Assembly (NCBI RefSeq): GCF_046348265.1
Contig: NZ_JAXMEO010000011.1
Direction: 5' to 3' (one strand)
Origin: Pelomonas sp937871895
GTDB lineage: Bacteria > Pseudomonadota > Gammaproteobacteria > Burkholderiales > Burkholderiaceae_C
Length of the DNA stretch: 64,000 nucleotides
In this document: positions 33,680 through 43,300 of the stretch, piece after piece
Layout: each line of letters opens with the position of its first letter
Numbering within the stretch: position 1 is the first letter of the stretch
Program-made: the position numbers and the translations under genes
The notes under the pieces: generated by a model
Database searches by the model: none
Told to the model about the DNA's origin: nothing
What the model saw: the letters and a program-made list of their open reading frames with translations, nothing else

Positions 33680-36613
33680 TCACGGAGCCGCCTTCACGTC
33701 GAGCTTCACGACAGCCGGCTGTAGGCCCGGCGAGGTGATGGTGACTTGGGCGGGGCCGGGGGCGCGAGTAGCCTGAACGATGAGCTGGGCGTGGCCGTTG
33801 AAGGCTCTGCGTTGCCAGGGCGCGGCCGGGGTGGTGATGCGCAGTTGGGCCCAGCGGGCGCCGTCTTGGGCGGCGTCGGCGGCGGCGCGCATGCCGCCTG
33901 GGGGCGAGGCCAGGTGCCAGACGAGTTCGTTGCGGTCTTGCAGGGTGGCGGGGTCGAGCTTGAGGACGTTCAGGCCCTCAGGCCCAGACTGCAGGTTGAC
34001 GGCGCGGCCGTTGAGCAGCAACTGCTGGCCGGGGGCGATGGTGGCGACAAAGAGCTCGGCCGTCTCACCGGGGGCGAGCACGGGCTTGGCAAAGTGGGTG
34101 CGGATGGCGGCGTAGGGCGCGGGGGCGGGGCGCTCGTGGTCGGGGACCCACTGGAAGGGGTCGCGCCAGGCGCGCGGGTCGGCGTGGCGGGCGGGGTCGG
34201 GCAGGGCGTCGAGGCGCGTTTCGTCGCGGATGGACCAGGGGCCAAAGCCGGTGAAGCGGTAGCGCTCGGTGGGCTTGTCGGCCTCGTGGGAGCCGGGGTG
34301 GCCGTTGCCCATGCCGAGCAGGCGCAGCGGGCCGCTGGCCTCGAAGTGCAGCAGGTTGTCGGCCAGCGGCAGCACGCGGCCTTGGGCGTCACGCACGGTC
34401 AGCTCCAGCACAGCGACGTCCTGGCCGTCGGCCGCGAGGGTGTGGCGTGTGGTGTCGGCGGCAATGCTGGCGGCGGGGCCGGTGGTGGCGACGGTCTGGC
34501 TGGCCACGAGCTTGCCTGCTTGGTAGCCGCGCGCCACCAGTTCGCCCGGGGCGTAGGGCACGGTCCACTGGCCGTGGGTGTAGCGGGCGATGGCCTTGCG
34601 GCCGAGGGACTGGCCGTTGAGCAGCAGCTCGACCTCGTCGGTGTTGGTGTAGACGCGCACGTCGATGGGCTGGCCCTGTACTTGGCGTTCTAGGCCGGGC
34701 CAGGTCCAGTGCGGCAGCACATGAACCATGGGCTCTTGAGTCCACGCAGCGCGCAGGTACTGGCCGCTGTCCTTGAAGACACCGGTGGTGTCCAGCATGC
34801 CGAACTGGGACGAGATGGCGGGCCAGCCGTAGGGGGCGGTCTCGCCGCGGTAGTCAAAGCCCGTCCAGTAGAAGGCGCCCGCAATGTAGGGCCGTTCGAT
34901 GTTGAAGCGCCAGGTCTGCTCAACCGATGCGGTGCTGGCACCGCCGGAGGGCTGGTCGTAGGCGGAGGAGAAAACGCGTGCGGGGTCGGCCGCGTAGATG
35001 CCGCGCGTGGCGTGGGTCAGGCCTTCTTCGGTGACGACGACGGGCCGCTCGGGGAAGCGGCGGTGCATGGCGTCGATGTCGTGCTGGGCCTTGTAGTTGA
35101 AGCCCAGGATCTCGGACCCGACGGAGGTGCCCTCGGGCTGGCCGGAGCTGGAGGCCGCCAGCGTGAGGCCGCGCGTGGGGTCGAGCCGGCGGACGATGGC
35201 TTGCATCTCGCGCGCGAGGCGCGTGCCGAGCTCGTGGTTCTCGATGGCCCACTCTTCATTGCCCACGGACCAGAGGATGACCGAAGGGTGGTTGCGGTCG
35301 CGCCGCACCAGGCGCTCCAGCTCGTGGCGCAGCTCGGGCGTGGTGCCCATGACGCGGTGCTCGCTGATGACGAGCACGCCGAGGCGGTCGCAGGCGTCCA
35401 GCAGCTCGGGCGTGGCGGGGTGATGGGCCGAGCGGATGGCGTTGACGCCCATGGTCTTGAGCCGCTGCAGCCGCCACTCGATGAGGGCATCGGGCAGCGC
35501 GACGCCGACTCCGGCATGGTCCTGGTGGTTGTTGGTGCCTTGCAGCTTGACGTGCTGACCGTTGAGGAAGAAGCCTTGATTGGGATCGAAGCGGAGGCTG
35601 CGGATGCCGAAGGGCGTGGTGCTGCGGTCCACCACCTCGTTGCCTTGCCGCACTTCAGTGACGAGGGTGTAGCGCTGGGGCGTGGACAGCGACCACAGGC
35701 GCGGGGCTTGGAGCTCGATGCGGGCGCTGGCCTCGCCTTGGGCGGCGGCGGCCAGGCTGGCGGCGGGCAGGCTGCGGCGGGCGACGGAGCGGCCGTCGGG
35801 GTCCAGCACCTCGTGGGTGAGGGTGTAGCGCGCGGGGGCCTTGCCGTCATTGACGACCGTGGTGGCTATGGTCAGCACGGCACGGGCGGCCTGGTTGCCT
35901 TGAATGCCGGAGACGTCAGCCCGCACGAACGTGCCCCAATGGCCCACGTGCAGCGGCGCCGTCTTGCTGAGCCAGACGTGGCGGTAGATGCCGGCGCCCT
36001 CGTACCACCAGCCCTCCATGCCGGTGGCGTCCACGCGCACGGCGACGACGTTCTTCTGGCCGTAGTGCAGATAGTCGGTGATGTCGTAGCGGACGCTGGC
36101 GTAGCCGCTGTGCTCGCGCCCGATGTAGTGGCCATTGACCCAGACCACGCTGTCGCGGAAGACGCCGTCCAGCTCCAGCGCGATGCGGCGGCCTTGGTCG
36201 CTGGCGGGGATGGTCAGCTCGCGCCGGTACCAGCCGACGCTGTTCTCGGGGAAGGGCCGGCCGATGGCCTTGGAGCCGTGGTTGGTGTCGCCGCGCGAGT
36301 CAAAGGGCAGCTCCACGGCCCAGTCGTGCGGCAGGTCCACGCGCCGCCAGGTGCGGTCGTCAAAGTCCCGCGCGGCGGGGCCATCGCCATAGCCGGCCTT
36401 GGCAAAGAAGAAGGGGCGCAGGCTGTGCTTGAAGTCTTGCGTGGCGTCCTGCGCGTGGCCGTAGGCAAAGCGCCAGCCGGCATCGAGGCGCTCGCGCTCG
36501 CGCGGGGCGGCGTGCAGGGTGAAGGCGCTGATGAGCAGGCCAGCGGTGGCGATGAGGCGCAATGCCCAGGGGAGGGCGCGCAGCCAGGGCAGGGCGTTGA
36601 AAACGAGGTTCAT
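33680..36613 (-). CDS. Glycoside hydrolase family 2 enzyme (beta-galactosidase-like)
   Basis: 977 residues with an N-terminal signal/anchor (LRLIATAGLLISAFTLHAAP). GH2 order: jelly-roll sugar-binding domain (DAGWRFAYGH...DLPHDWAVELPF...GWYRRELTIP...VWVNGHYIGREHSGY), Ig-like domain, TIM barrel with IRSAHHPATPELLDACDRLGVLVI, acid/base Glu in LWSVGNEEW and nucleophile Glu in VVVTEEG, then DUF4982-like and invasin/Ig-like domains (ADGQDVAVLELTVRDAQGR) at the C-terminus. This layout is that of exported beta-galactosidases/beta-glycosidases; exact sugar specificity cannot be read from sequence. Start codon lies 16 bases after the GH9 stop, so the two are co-transcribed for plant polysaccharide use. 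Confidence 0.9.
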   Translation of the reverse strand: MNLVFNALPWLRALPWALRLIATAGLLISAFTLHAAPRERERLDAGWRFAYGHAQDATQDFKHSLRPFFFAKAGYGDGPAARDFDDRTWRRVDLPHDWAVELPFDSRGDTNHGSKAIGRPFPENSVGWYRRELTIPASDQGRRIALELDGVFRDSVVWVNGHYIGREHSGYASVRYDITDYLHYGQKNVVAVRVDATGMEGWWYEGAGIYRHVWLSKTAPLHVGHWGTFVRADVSGIQGNQAARAVLTIATTVVNDGKAPARYTLTHEVLDPDGRSVARRSLPAASLAAAAQGEASARIELQAPRLWSLSTPQRYTLVTEVRQGNEVVDRSTTPFGIRSLRFDPNQGFFLNGQHVKLQGTNNHQDHAGVGVALPDALIEWRLQRLKTMGVNAIRSAHHPATPELLDACDRLGVLVISEHRVMGTTPELRHELERLVRRDRNHPSVILWSVGNEEWAIENHELGTRLAREMQAIVRRLDPTRGLTLAASSSGQPEGTSVGSEILGFNYKAQHDIDAMHRRFPERPVVVTEEGLTHATRGIYAADPARVFSSAYDQPSGGASTASVEQTWRFNIERPYIAGAFYWTGFDYRGETAPYGWPAISSQFGMLDTTGVFKDSGQYLRAAWTQEPMVHVLPHWTWPGLERQVQGQPIDVRVYTNTDEVELLLNGQSLGRKAIARYTHGQWTVPYAPGELVARGYQAGKLVASQTVATTGPAASIAADTTRHTLAADGQDVAVLELTVRDAQGRVLPLADNLLHFEASGPLRLLGMGNGHPGSHEADKPTERYRFTGFGPWSIRDETRLDALPDPARHADPRAWRDPFQWVPDHERPAPAPYAAIRTHFAKPVLAPGETAELFVATIAPGQQLLLNGRAVNLQSGPEGLNVLKLDPATLQDRNELVWHLASPPGGMRAAADAAQDGARWAQLRITTPAAPWQRRAFNGHAQLIVQATRAPGPAQVTITSPGLQPAVVKLDVKAAP

Positions 36614-36629
36614 GCGAGCAGGGGTGCGG

Positions 36630-38750
36630 TCACTTCACGAAGCGGGCGAGCAGGCGGATGTAGGCCGTCTGGTAGCCGTTGGAGTTCTCGGTCACGGACC
36701 AGGAGTTGAGCGGCCAACTGTCGTTGAAGTCCTTGTAGGCCTTCTGGGCGGGCTGGCCGTAGGGCGGCGTGGGGCGGGCCGTGCCGCACTGGGGCGAGAC
36801 GCCGGGGCAGCGGCTGTCCCAGTCGTACTGGCCAAAGTTGGGCCCGCCGACGAGGAAGCCGGGCGCGGGGCCGTAGGTGGAGGTCTTGACGCTGTCCCAC
36901 TTGGCGCTGCCGTCGGCAAACCACGTGTGATAGAACTGATCGACCGAGTTGGTGGCGCCGAACTTGCCCATGTTGGACAGGTAGACCTTGCCCAGCGGGT
37001 TCACGCCGTGCAGGTAGTGCAGGTAGTCGGCCCCGGCGTTGCTGATGTCCGTGCTGCTGCGGGCGCTGAGGCTGTAGGTGCCCAGGTCAGCAAACATGCC
37101 GCCCGCCAAGGCTTTGACGCCATTGCTGCCCCAGGTGTAGTCGGTGAGGTAGGCGCGGTAGGGGTCGCGCTTGGCCTTGATGGCGCCCCAGCCGGCGTAG
37201 TCGTCGCGGTCCCACAGCTCAACGTAGCGCTTGGTGATGGCGCTGGCCACGCTGGTGGTGGCGCCGGGCAACGAGGCGTAGTGCAGCAACGGGCGCGTGA
37301 TGCCTGACGAGAAGGGCGAGAGCCAGGACGACGCGAACATCGGTGCCTCGGTGTAGTGGGCGTCCACGTAGTCGCGGAAGCGCGCCTCGCCGGTCAGCTC
37401 AAACAGGTAGATAGCAGCCACCAGGCGCGCTTGCGCGCGTCCTTTGTCGTCGGTCTCCTGCTGGCCGGCGCCCAGGCCGGCGGTGCCCTGGGCTTGGTCG
37501 TTGTTGAAGAAGGTGACGTTGGGGTTGGCCAGGGCCCAGTCCCAGGCCTTCTTGGCGCGGTCGGTCAGGTCAGCGGCGTAGGTGTTGAAGGCCGCAGTGC
37601 CATAGCTGCCATAGACCTTGGCGCCATAGGCATAGGCCGCCGCTGCCGCGAGCGTGGCCGAGGTGCTGGCCTTGCCGTAGAGGCTGGCGCCGGTGGCAGC
37701 CGAAGGCGGGCTGGCCGAGGCCAGGCCCTGGATGGAGAGCACGGAGCCATTGGCCTCTTGCATGCGCACCAGCCAGTCGAGGCCCCACTTCACTTCGTCC
37801 AGCAGGTCGGGCACGCCATTGCCGGACTCGGGGATGTTGAAGTCGTCGGTCCAGATCGCCTGGTTCTGGCTGTAGGCGTGCAGCAGGTCCACGACGTAGC
37901 CGGCCGTCCAGCTCGTGTACTTGTTGAGGTCACCGGCGTCGTACCAACCGCCGCGCAGGTCGCGCTCGGTGCTGGCGTCGTTCGGGGCGTCGTAGCGGCG
38001 GGTGTTGGCGTCTTGCAGCGGGCCGAGGTGGCTGGCGGCGTCGGCCCAGCCTTCACCCGCATTGAGCGCGCTCTTGGCCTGGCCGGCGCGTTGGTAGAAG
38101 AAGGTGCGCACGGCTTGGATGAGGACCGGGCGGTAGACCTTGGTCTCGATCTTGAAGGTGGACGAGCGGACGTTGCCGGCACTGTCCACCACTTGGTAGG
38201 TGCCGGGCGTGGTGAGGCTGCTGAAGTCAAACCACCAGGCACGGTCGCCCGAGGTGGCGTCGGTGGCGCCTCCGTTCCAGGCCGTGGCGGCGCCGGTGAA
38301 GACGGCGGCGCCGGTGGCGACGTCCACCACCTGCAGCGTGGCGCCGGGCGTGTAGCTGTCCGCCGCGTCGTAGCCCGTGACGGCATCGCGCAGCACCGCC
38401 ACCTTTTGCGCCGTGGGCAAGTAGCCGAACTGGTCCACCACGATGTAGGGCGCGATACCGGTGGTGGCGGCGGGCGAGGGTGCGGGCGCTGGGGCGGGTG
38501 AAGGTGCAGGAGCGGGAGCGGGCGCTGGAGTCGGTGCTGGTGCTGGTGCTGGTGCTGGTGCTGGTGCTGGTGCTGGTGCTGGAGTAGGAGCCGGTGCGGG
38601 TGCCGCAGCGCTGCTGCCCCCACCCCCACCGCACGCAGTGACGAGCCCTACCGAGAGCGAGAGCATCAATGAAGCCGCGCGCTTGCGCCGGGGCCTTGGT
38701 GCGGGTGCGGGGCTTGCCGGGCGGATGGGGCAGGTGAGCTTCATGGGCAC
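36630..38750 (-). CDS. Glycoside hydrolase family 9 endoglucanase (lipoprotein)
   Basis: 706 residues (ATG 38744 is an alternative). A basic start followed by a lipobox (VGLVTACGG, Cys near residue 40) predicts a lipoprotein. Then a Pro-Ala linker (about 50-95), an Ig-like CelD_N domain (YIVVDQFGYLPTAQKVAVLRD) and a GH9 catalytic domain. Catalytic features: WYDAGDLNKYTS with the paired Asp, VPDLLDEVKWGLDWLVRMQ, the His/Arg site HYLHGVNPLGK and the general acid Glu in SVTENSNGY near the C-terminus. Such enzymes cut beta-1,4-glucan (cellulose, cello-oligosaccharides). First gene of a three-gene minus-strand unit with the GH2 enzyme and the PA14-like protein. Confidence 0.92.
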   Translation of the reverse strand: MPMKLTCPIRPASPAPAPRPRRKRAASLMLSLSVGLVTACGGGGGSSAAAPAPAPTPAPAPAPAPAPAPAPAPTPAPAPAPAPSPAPAPAPSPAATTGIAPYIVVDQFGYLPTAQKVAVLRDAVTGYDAADSYTPGATLQVVDVATGAAVFTGAATAWNGGATDATSGDRAWWFDFSSLTTPGTYQVVDSAGNVRSSTFKIETKVYRPVLIQAVRTFFYQRAGQAKSALNAGEGWADAASHLGPLQDANTRRYDAPNDASTERDLRGGWYDAGDLNKYTSWTAGYVVDLLHAYSQNQAIWTDDFNIPESGNGVPDLLDEVKWGLDWLVRMQEANGSVLSIQGLASASPPSAATGASLYGKASTSATLAAAAAYAYGAKVYGSYGTAAFNTYAADLTDRAKKAWDWALANPNVTFFNNDQAQGTAGLGAGQQETDDKGRAQARLVAAIYLFELTGEARFRDYVDAHYTEAPMFASSWLSPFSSGITRPLLHYASLPGATTSVASAITKRYVELWDRDDYAGWGAIKAKRDPYRAYLTDYTWGSNGVKALAGGMFADLGTYSLSARSSTDISNAGADYLHYLHGVNPLGKVYLSNMGKFGATNSVDQFYHTWFADGSAKWDSVKTSTYGPAPGFLVGGPNFGQYDWDSRCPGVSPQCGTARPTPPYGQPAQKAYKDFNDSWPLNSWSVTENSNGYQTAYIRLLARFVK
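38533..38580. repeat. (GGTGCT)8 hexanucleotide tandem repeat
   Basis: Eight perfect units within the GH9 gene, coding on the minus strand for the Ala-Pro linker between lipid anchor and catalytic domain. Being in steps of six bases, slippage would change linker length without breaking the frame. Confidence 0.9.
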
Positions 38751-38853
38751 TTCAAGTCTCAGCAGGCGCGCCTCAGCCGGCGCCGCAGAATTCTCGGCGC
38801 CGGTCTTTAGCCCACTCCTCTGGGTTGGCCCTGATTTAGGACCGCGCAGGCGC

Positions 38854-40008
38854 CTAGCTGGCCGGCTGTCCGTCGCCAGGTGCCCAGCCGGGCAAGTTCA
38901 CGTAGTAGCGCGTGGAGCGGCCGCCGCCGACTTGCGCGAGCAGGCCTTGGGCCTGCAGGTCGATCAGCTCGCGCGAGGCGGTGGCGCGGGACGTGGACGT
39001 GAGGCTCTCATACTTGCGAGTGCTCATGCCGCCCTCGAAGCCGCCGGGCCCGGCGTTCAGCAGTACGTTCATGACCTTGCGCTGTCGCTCGTTCAAGGCT
39101 TTGTCGCGATGCTCCAGCCAGAAGCGCGAGGTGGCGAGCGTGTCGTTGACGACCTGGGAGGCGGCCTCACACGCCGCTTGCATCTGGGCCACAAACCAGC
39201 AGACCCAATCGGTGGCGTCCAGGCTGCCGTGCTGGGCTTTTTCAAGCTCGGCGTAGTAGTCGCTGCGGCGCTCCAGCAGGCGCTGCGAGGTGCGGAAGAG
39301 GCGGCTCACCTCACCGCTGTCGCGGGCCAGCAGCAGGTCCACCAACACACGGCCTACGCGGCCATTGCCGTCCTCGAAGGGGTGGATGGTCTCAAACCAC
39401 AGATGGGCGAGCGCGGCGCGAACCAGGGTGTTGGGCTCGGTGCCCAGGTTGAACCAGTCGATCAGCCTCGCCATCTCGTGCGGCACGCGGGCGGAGGGCG
39501 GTGCCTCGTAGTGGACGGCCTCGCGGCCTATGCGGCCGCTGACGATCTGCATGGGCTCGGCATGCGTGCGGTAGCTGCCAACGGCAATGCGCGTCATGCC
39601 CGAATAGCCGGTCGGGAAGAGGGCGGCTTGCCAAGCGTAGAGGCGCTCGTGGGTCAGGGCGTCTTGGCAGCGGCTGACGGCGTCGTCCATGGCGTCGAGT
39701 AGACCCTCGACGTGGCGCGGGGCGGCTGGGCCTGCGGCCTGCCCGGTGCCAAGGCGGCGCGCGACGGAGCTGCGCACGCTGGCGAGGTCCAGCCGCTCGC
39801 CTTCGATGGCCGCAGTGGCCATGGCCTCTTGGCTCCAGGCTTCCGCTGTCAGCGCAAGGCGCTGCTCGAAGCCGAGCACCGCGAGCTGGCCTTCCACCAC
39901 GCCTTGGGCACGCCGCGCCTTGGCCAGCGCGTCGTTGACCCGAGCCGTGTCGTAGTGCCATTGGGGCCAGCCTGGCTGCTGCCAAACGTAGCGAGGGTTG
40001 GAGGGCAT
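38854..40008 (-). CDS. Fic-domain protein with C-terminal winged helix
   Basis: 384 residues from ATG 40008; the frame is open much further upstream but the family starts at xxxRYVWQQPGWPQWHYD (DUF4172), which follows this ATG. Residues of about 40-60 contain TAAIEG, the S/T-x3-E-G/N inhibitory motif, so the enzyme is of the N-terminally self-inhibited class. Catalytic Fic motif HPFEDGNGRVGR is intact, predicting transfer of AMP (or another nucleotide) to a target protein. The C-terminus (STRKYESLTSTSRATASRELIDLQAQGLL) is a winged helix-turn-helix, suggesting DNA binding and autoregulation through the palindrome upstream. No antitoxin gene is adjacent. Confidence 0.92.
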   Translation of the reverse strand: MPSNPRYVWQQPGWPQWHYDTARVNDALAKARRAQGVVEGQLAVLGFEQRLALTAEAWSQEAMATAAIEGERLDLASVRSSVARRLGTGQAAGPAAPRHVEGLLDAMDDAVSRCQDALTHERLYAWQAALFPTGYSGMTRIAVGSYRTHAEPMQIVSGRIGREAVHYEAPPSARVPHEMARLIDWFNLGTEPNTLVRAALAHLWFETIHPFEDGNGRVGRVLVDLLLARDSGEVSRLFRTSQRLLERRSDYYAELEKAQHGSLDATDWVCWFVAQMQAACEAASQVVNDTLATSRFWLEHRDKALNERQRKVMNVLLNAGPGGFEGGMSTRKYESLTSTSRATASRELIDLQAQGLLAQVGGGRSTRYYVNLPGWAPGDGQPAS

Positions 40009-40020
40009 GCGGCGATTATG

Positions 40021-40069
40021 GGCCTTATTCGACTCAAAATGTGAGTCGAATAAGGCCGGCAATCGACTC
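40021..40069 (-). promoter_or_regulatory. Palindromic operator-like site upstream of fic
   Basis: Perfect 16-base arms GGCCTTATTCGACTCA (40021-40036) and its complement (40042-40057) around a 5-base gap, followed by a third half-site AATCGACTCA at 40060-40069. It starts 13 bases upstream of the fic start codon. The Fic protein has a C-terminal winged helix, so autoregulation here is plausible (inference). Confidence 0.65.
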
Positions 40070-40087
40070 AAGCTGGCGAAGGCGGGG

Positions 40088-40358
40088 CTAGGGCCTGTTA
40101 ACACTACGGCAATGGGTCGCGTTGTGATCAAAACAGACGCAGGCAAGGCGCAAACCGCAAGTCGGGGTGGGCCCCGACGAGGATTTGCAACGCCGCCTGC
40201 GGCTGTTTTGACCACAACCCTCCGGGAAGGCCCGCCGCAAGGGGCCACTCGGCGTTGCGCCTCTGGCCCGCACGCCAGTGCGGGCGGCGAGCCGCGCCTT
40301 GATTGGCCCCTTGCGGCGGGCCTTCGCGACCCATTGCCGTAGTGTTAACAGGCCCTAG
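40088..40358. mobile_element. Structured MITE between fic and tamB
   Basis: A non-coding element of 263 bases (40092-40354) with perfect terminal inverted repeats of 30 bases (40092-40121 and 40325-40354) beginning GGCCTGTTAACACTACGG, flanked on both sides by CTAG. CTAG (or TA) duplication is typical of IS5-family transposition. Inside are two long hairpins: arms 40122-40144 / 40195-40217 (two mismatches) and 40229-40247 / 40304-40322 (perfect), with smaller hairpins at their tips (40161-40178, 40266-40285). No transposase is encoded; mobility would need an enzyme in trans. Confidence 0.88.
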
Positions 40359-43300
40359 TTCCACCGCCATTGCCAGATCAAATCCAGCGCGTTGTCGTCC
40401 CCGCTCTGCGCGCGCAGCGTGAAGCGCTGGGCGATGCGGTAGATGAGCTGCCAGCTGCCGGTGGTGGCGTTGAGGCTGCGCTCGTAGCCGACGTACCAGC
40501 GCTGCGAGAGCTGGCGGCCGAGGCGGACGATGGTGGTGCGGGTGTCGTCGTCGGCGCGGGCGACGGAGAGCTCGTCGAGGCCGAGGCTGCGCAGCGAGCG
40601 GCCAGAGCCGCCTTCACCGGCGAGCAAGGCGACGGCGGCGCGTTGCAGCAGGGCCGCGTCGGTGCGGCCGAGGCCGTCGGGGCCGCGGCCGAGCAGCAGC
40701 CAGGAGAGCTTCTCGGTCTCGGACAGCTCGGGCTCGCTGAAGAGGGCGACGCGCGGTGCGAGCGCGGTGCCGGTGATGCGCACACCGACGCGGGTGTCGG
40801 TGTTGGGGCGGGTGGCGATGACGTCGAGCGCGGGGTTGTCGTAGGGGCCGGTGAAGAGCAGTTCGCCTTGCTCGATGTCGAGCCGCTGGCCGTAGGCGAG
40901 GTACTGGCCGCCGTGGGTTTGGATCTTGCCGGTGAGCGCCAGCTTGTTGTCGCGCTGGCCGAGGTGGAGCTTGCCGCGCAGCTGGGTCTCCAGGCCGCGG
41001 CCGAGCACGTGGAAGGCGTCGCCAAGATCGACGTCGAGATCGACCTGGGTGGTACGCGTGGGGGCGCGGCGCGTGGCACGTTCAGCGGTGACCACTGGGC
41101 CGCGCTGCACGACGACGTCGTCGGCCAGGGACGGGGCGTCGGCACGGCTGAAGTCGAAGCGGCCCTGGTCGGCGCGCAGCTGGCCCTTGAGCTGCAGGCT
41201 CTCGGGCGTGAGGCTGAGCAGGGCCTTGCCGCTGGCCACCAGGCGCTGGTCGGCGCGGCCCAGGATCTGCAGCCGGTCGGCCTGGAACTGCAGGCGCGCG
41301 GCCGGCTTGGCGCCCAACTCCGCGTCCCCCGTGGCGGTGATGAGGCCTTGGCCGGCATGGGCCTCGAACTGTTCGAGCCGGGCCTTGTCGCCATCGAGCT
41401 TGAGCAGGATGCGGCCATCGCCCACATCCACGCCCTGCAGCGCGTGGCGCACGGAGAGGCCCTCACCTTCGACCTGTCCCGTCCAGAGCGGGGCGCCGAG
41501 CCGGCCGCTGAGCCGCGCCAGGCCGTTGATACGGCCCCCCAGGCGCCAGCCGGCGGGCAGCCAGCTGCCCCAGCGCGACAGGTGGTCCACCTGGGCTTGC
41601 AGCACGCCGTCGAGCACGCTGTGGGCGTCGGGCCAGGGGCCCGGCGAGGTGAGGCTTTGGGTGGCGACAAAGTTGCCGAGCTGCTGGCCGGCCACGCCTT
41701 GGGCAAAGCGCCAGACGCCGTCGTGGTGGCTGGCGGCGAGGCGCAGGTCAGAGAGCCCGAGGGGCAAGGGGCCGGCGTCGTCCTGCACGCGCAAATCGCC
41801 ACCGAGGCGTTCGATCAGCAGGTCACCATCGAGCCGGCCGGCGCGCCATTGCCAGCGGGCGCTGCCACCCACTCGCAGGTCGCCCGTCCAGCCGAAGTCG
41901 GGCTGCCAGCGAGCCAGCAGCGGGGAGACGTCGAAGGGCAGCAGGCGCAGGTCGAGCAGGGCTTCGTCGCCCGTGTCCTTGGGCTGCCAGCGCAGGGTCT
42001 GCCAGGCGATGCGTGCGCCGGCGATGTCGGCCTGGGCCGGGGCGAAGTCGAGGCCTTGGGCCGAGGCCTGGAGGGCAAGGTCCTGGGCCTCCAGCAGCGG
42101 CGGCAGGCCGGGGCGCGGCGGCGCCAGCTGCACGCGGGCCAGGCGGCCTCGCCATTGCAGGCGCTGCAGGTCTGGCAAGCCTTCGAGCCCGCCTTGCGCG
42201 TCGGCTTGCAGGGCGAGCGTGTCTGCCTGCCGGCCGGCCAGGGGCGAGGGGCCGCCGGCCTTGAGCTGCAGCCGGTGTGCGGCCCAGTTGCCGTCGAGCT
42301 GGGCTTGCAGCTCGTTCAACTGCAGGCCGGGCAGGCTGATGCCGCTGGCTTTGAGGTCAAGCGCGAGCGGGCCTGGGCTGTCGAGGGCGGGGAGTTGCCA
42401 GCGCGCTTGCAACTGGTTCAGCCGGCCTTGCTCGCCCCAGCGCAATTGGCTGGACTCGCCTTGGCCATCCGCGACAACGCGCCAGGCCTGGTTGGGGTGG
42501 CTGAGGGCAAAGCTGGTGTCGAGCTTGAGCTTGCCGGCGATGTGGGCCAATGCGGGGTGCAATGCCTTCAGCGTGTTCAGCTCAGCCAGTTGCGGCGCCT
42601 GCAGGCGCAGGCGGCCTTCAAAGTTTTCCGGGCGGCCCTGAGCCTGCGCCGTCAGGTCGGCACTGCCCAGCTTGAGCTGCAGTTGCAGGCCCCAGGGGGT
42701 GGCGGTTGCGCCGCGCTCCAACTTGGCTTGGCCACTGAGGGGCAGCTCGGCCAGCTTGCTGTCTTGCAGGCTGAGCTGGAGGGCGGTGCGGGCGGCGCTC
42801 CCTTGGGCGCTGTGCTGCCCATCGAACTGGCCGTTCAAGCGCATGGCGGGCAGGCTGCCACGCCACAGGCGCGAGGGGTCGAAGTCGGCGAGGCGCCCCG
42901 TAAAGGTGGAGCTGCCGGCTGGGTCGAGCTGGCCGCTCAGGGTGGCACGCCCGCCAGCGGCGAGGATCTCGCCCTCGTCCAGCCGCCAGCGTTCGCCCTC
43001 GTGCGTGAGCAAGGCGCGCAGGCGCAGCGGGGTTGGCGTGCGTTGGCCTTGCAGGTCAAAGCGCAGCTTGAGGGGCTGGCCGCCGCCGCCGCTGAGGTCC
43101 ACCGGGCCATCGAGCCGGCCGGCGACCAGGCGGGCATCAAGCCGCTCGGGCTGCAGGTCGTCCAACTGGGCTTGCAGTTGCCAGCGGCCATCAGGTGAGA
43201 CCTGGCCCCGGCCGGTGATGCGGGCATCGCCCCCGAGGCGGGCTTGCAGCGCGTCGATGCGCAGCGCCTTCAGTTCGTCCGGCATGAAGCTGGCATCCAG

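Noticed and set aside
38533..38580. CRISPR-like repeat array
   Set aside because: A contiguous hexanucleotide repeat without spacers inside a coding linker; no CRISPR array or cas gene was seen in the window.
40370..43198. 942-codon plus-strand frame opposite tamB, and similar long shadows opposite deoA, the TPR lipoprotein and the GH2 gene
   Set aside because: No recognisable domains and the opposite strand encodes a well-conserved protein in each case.
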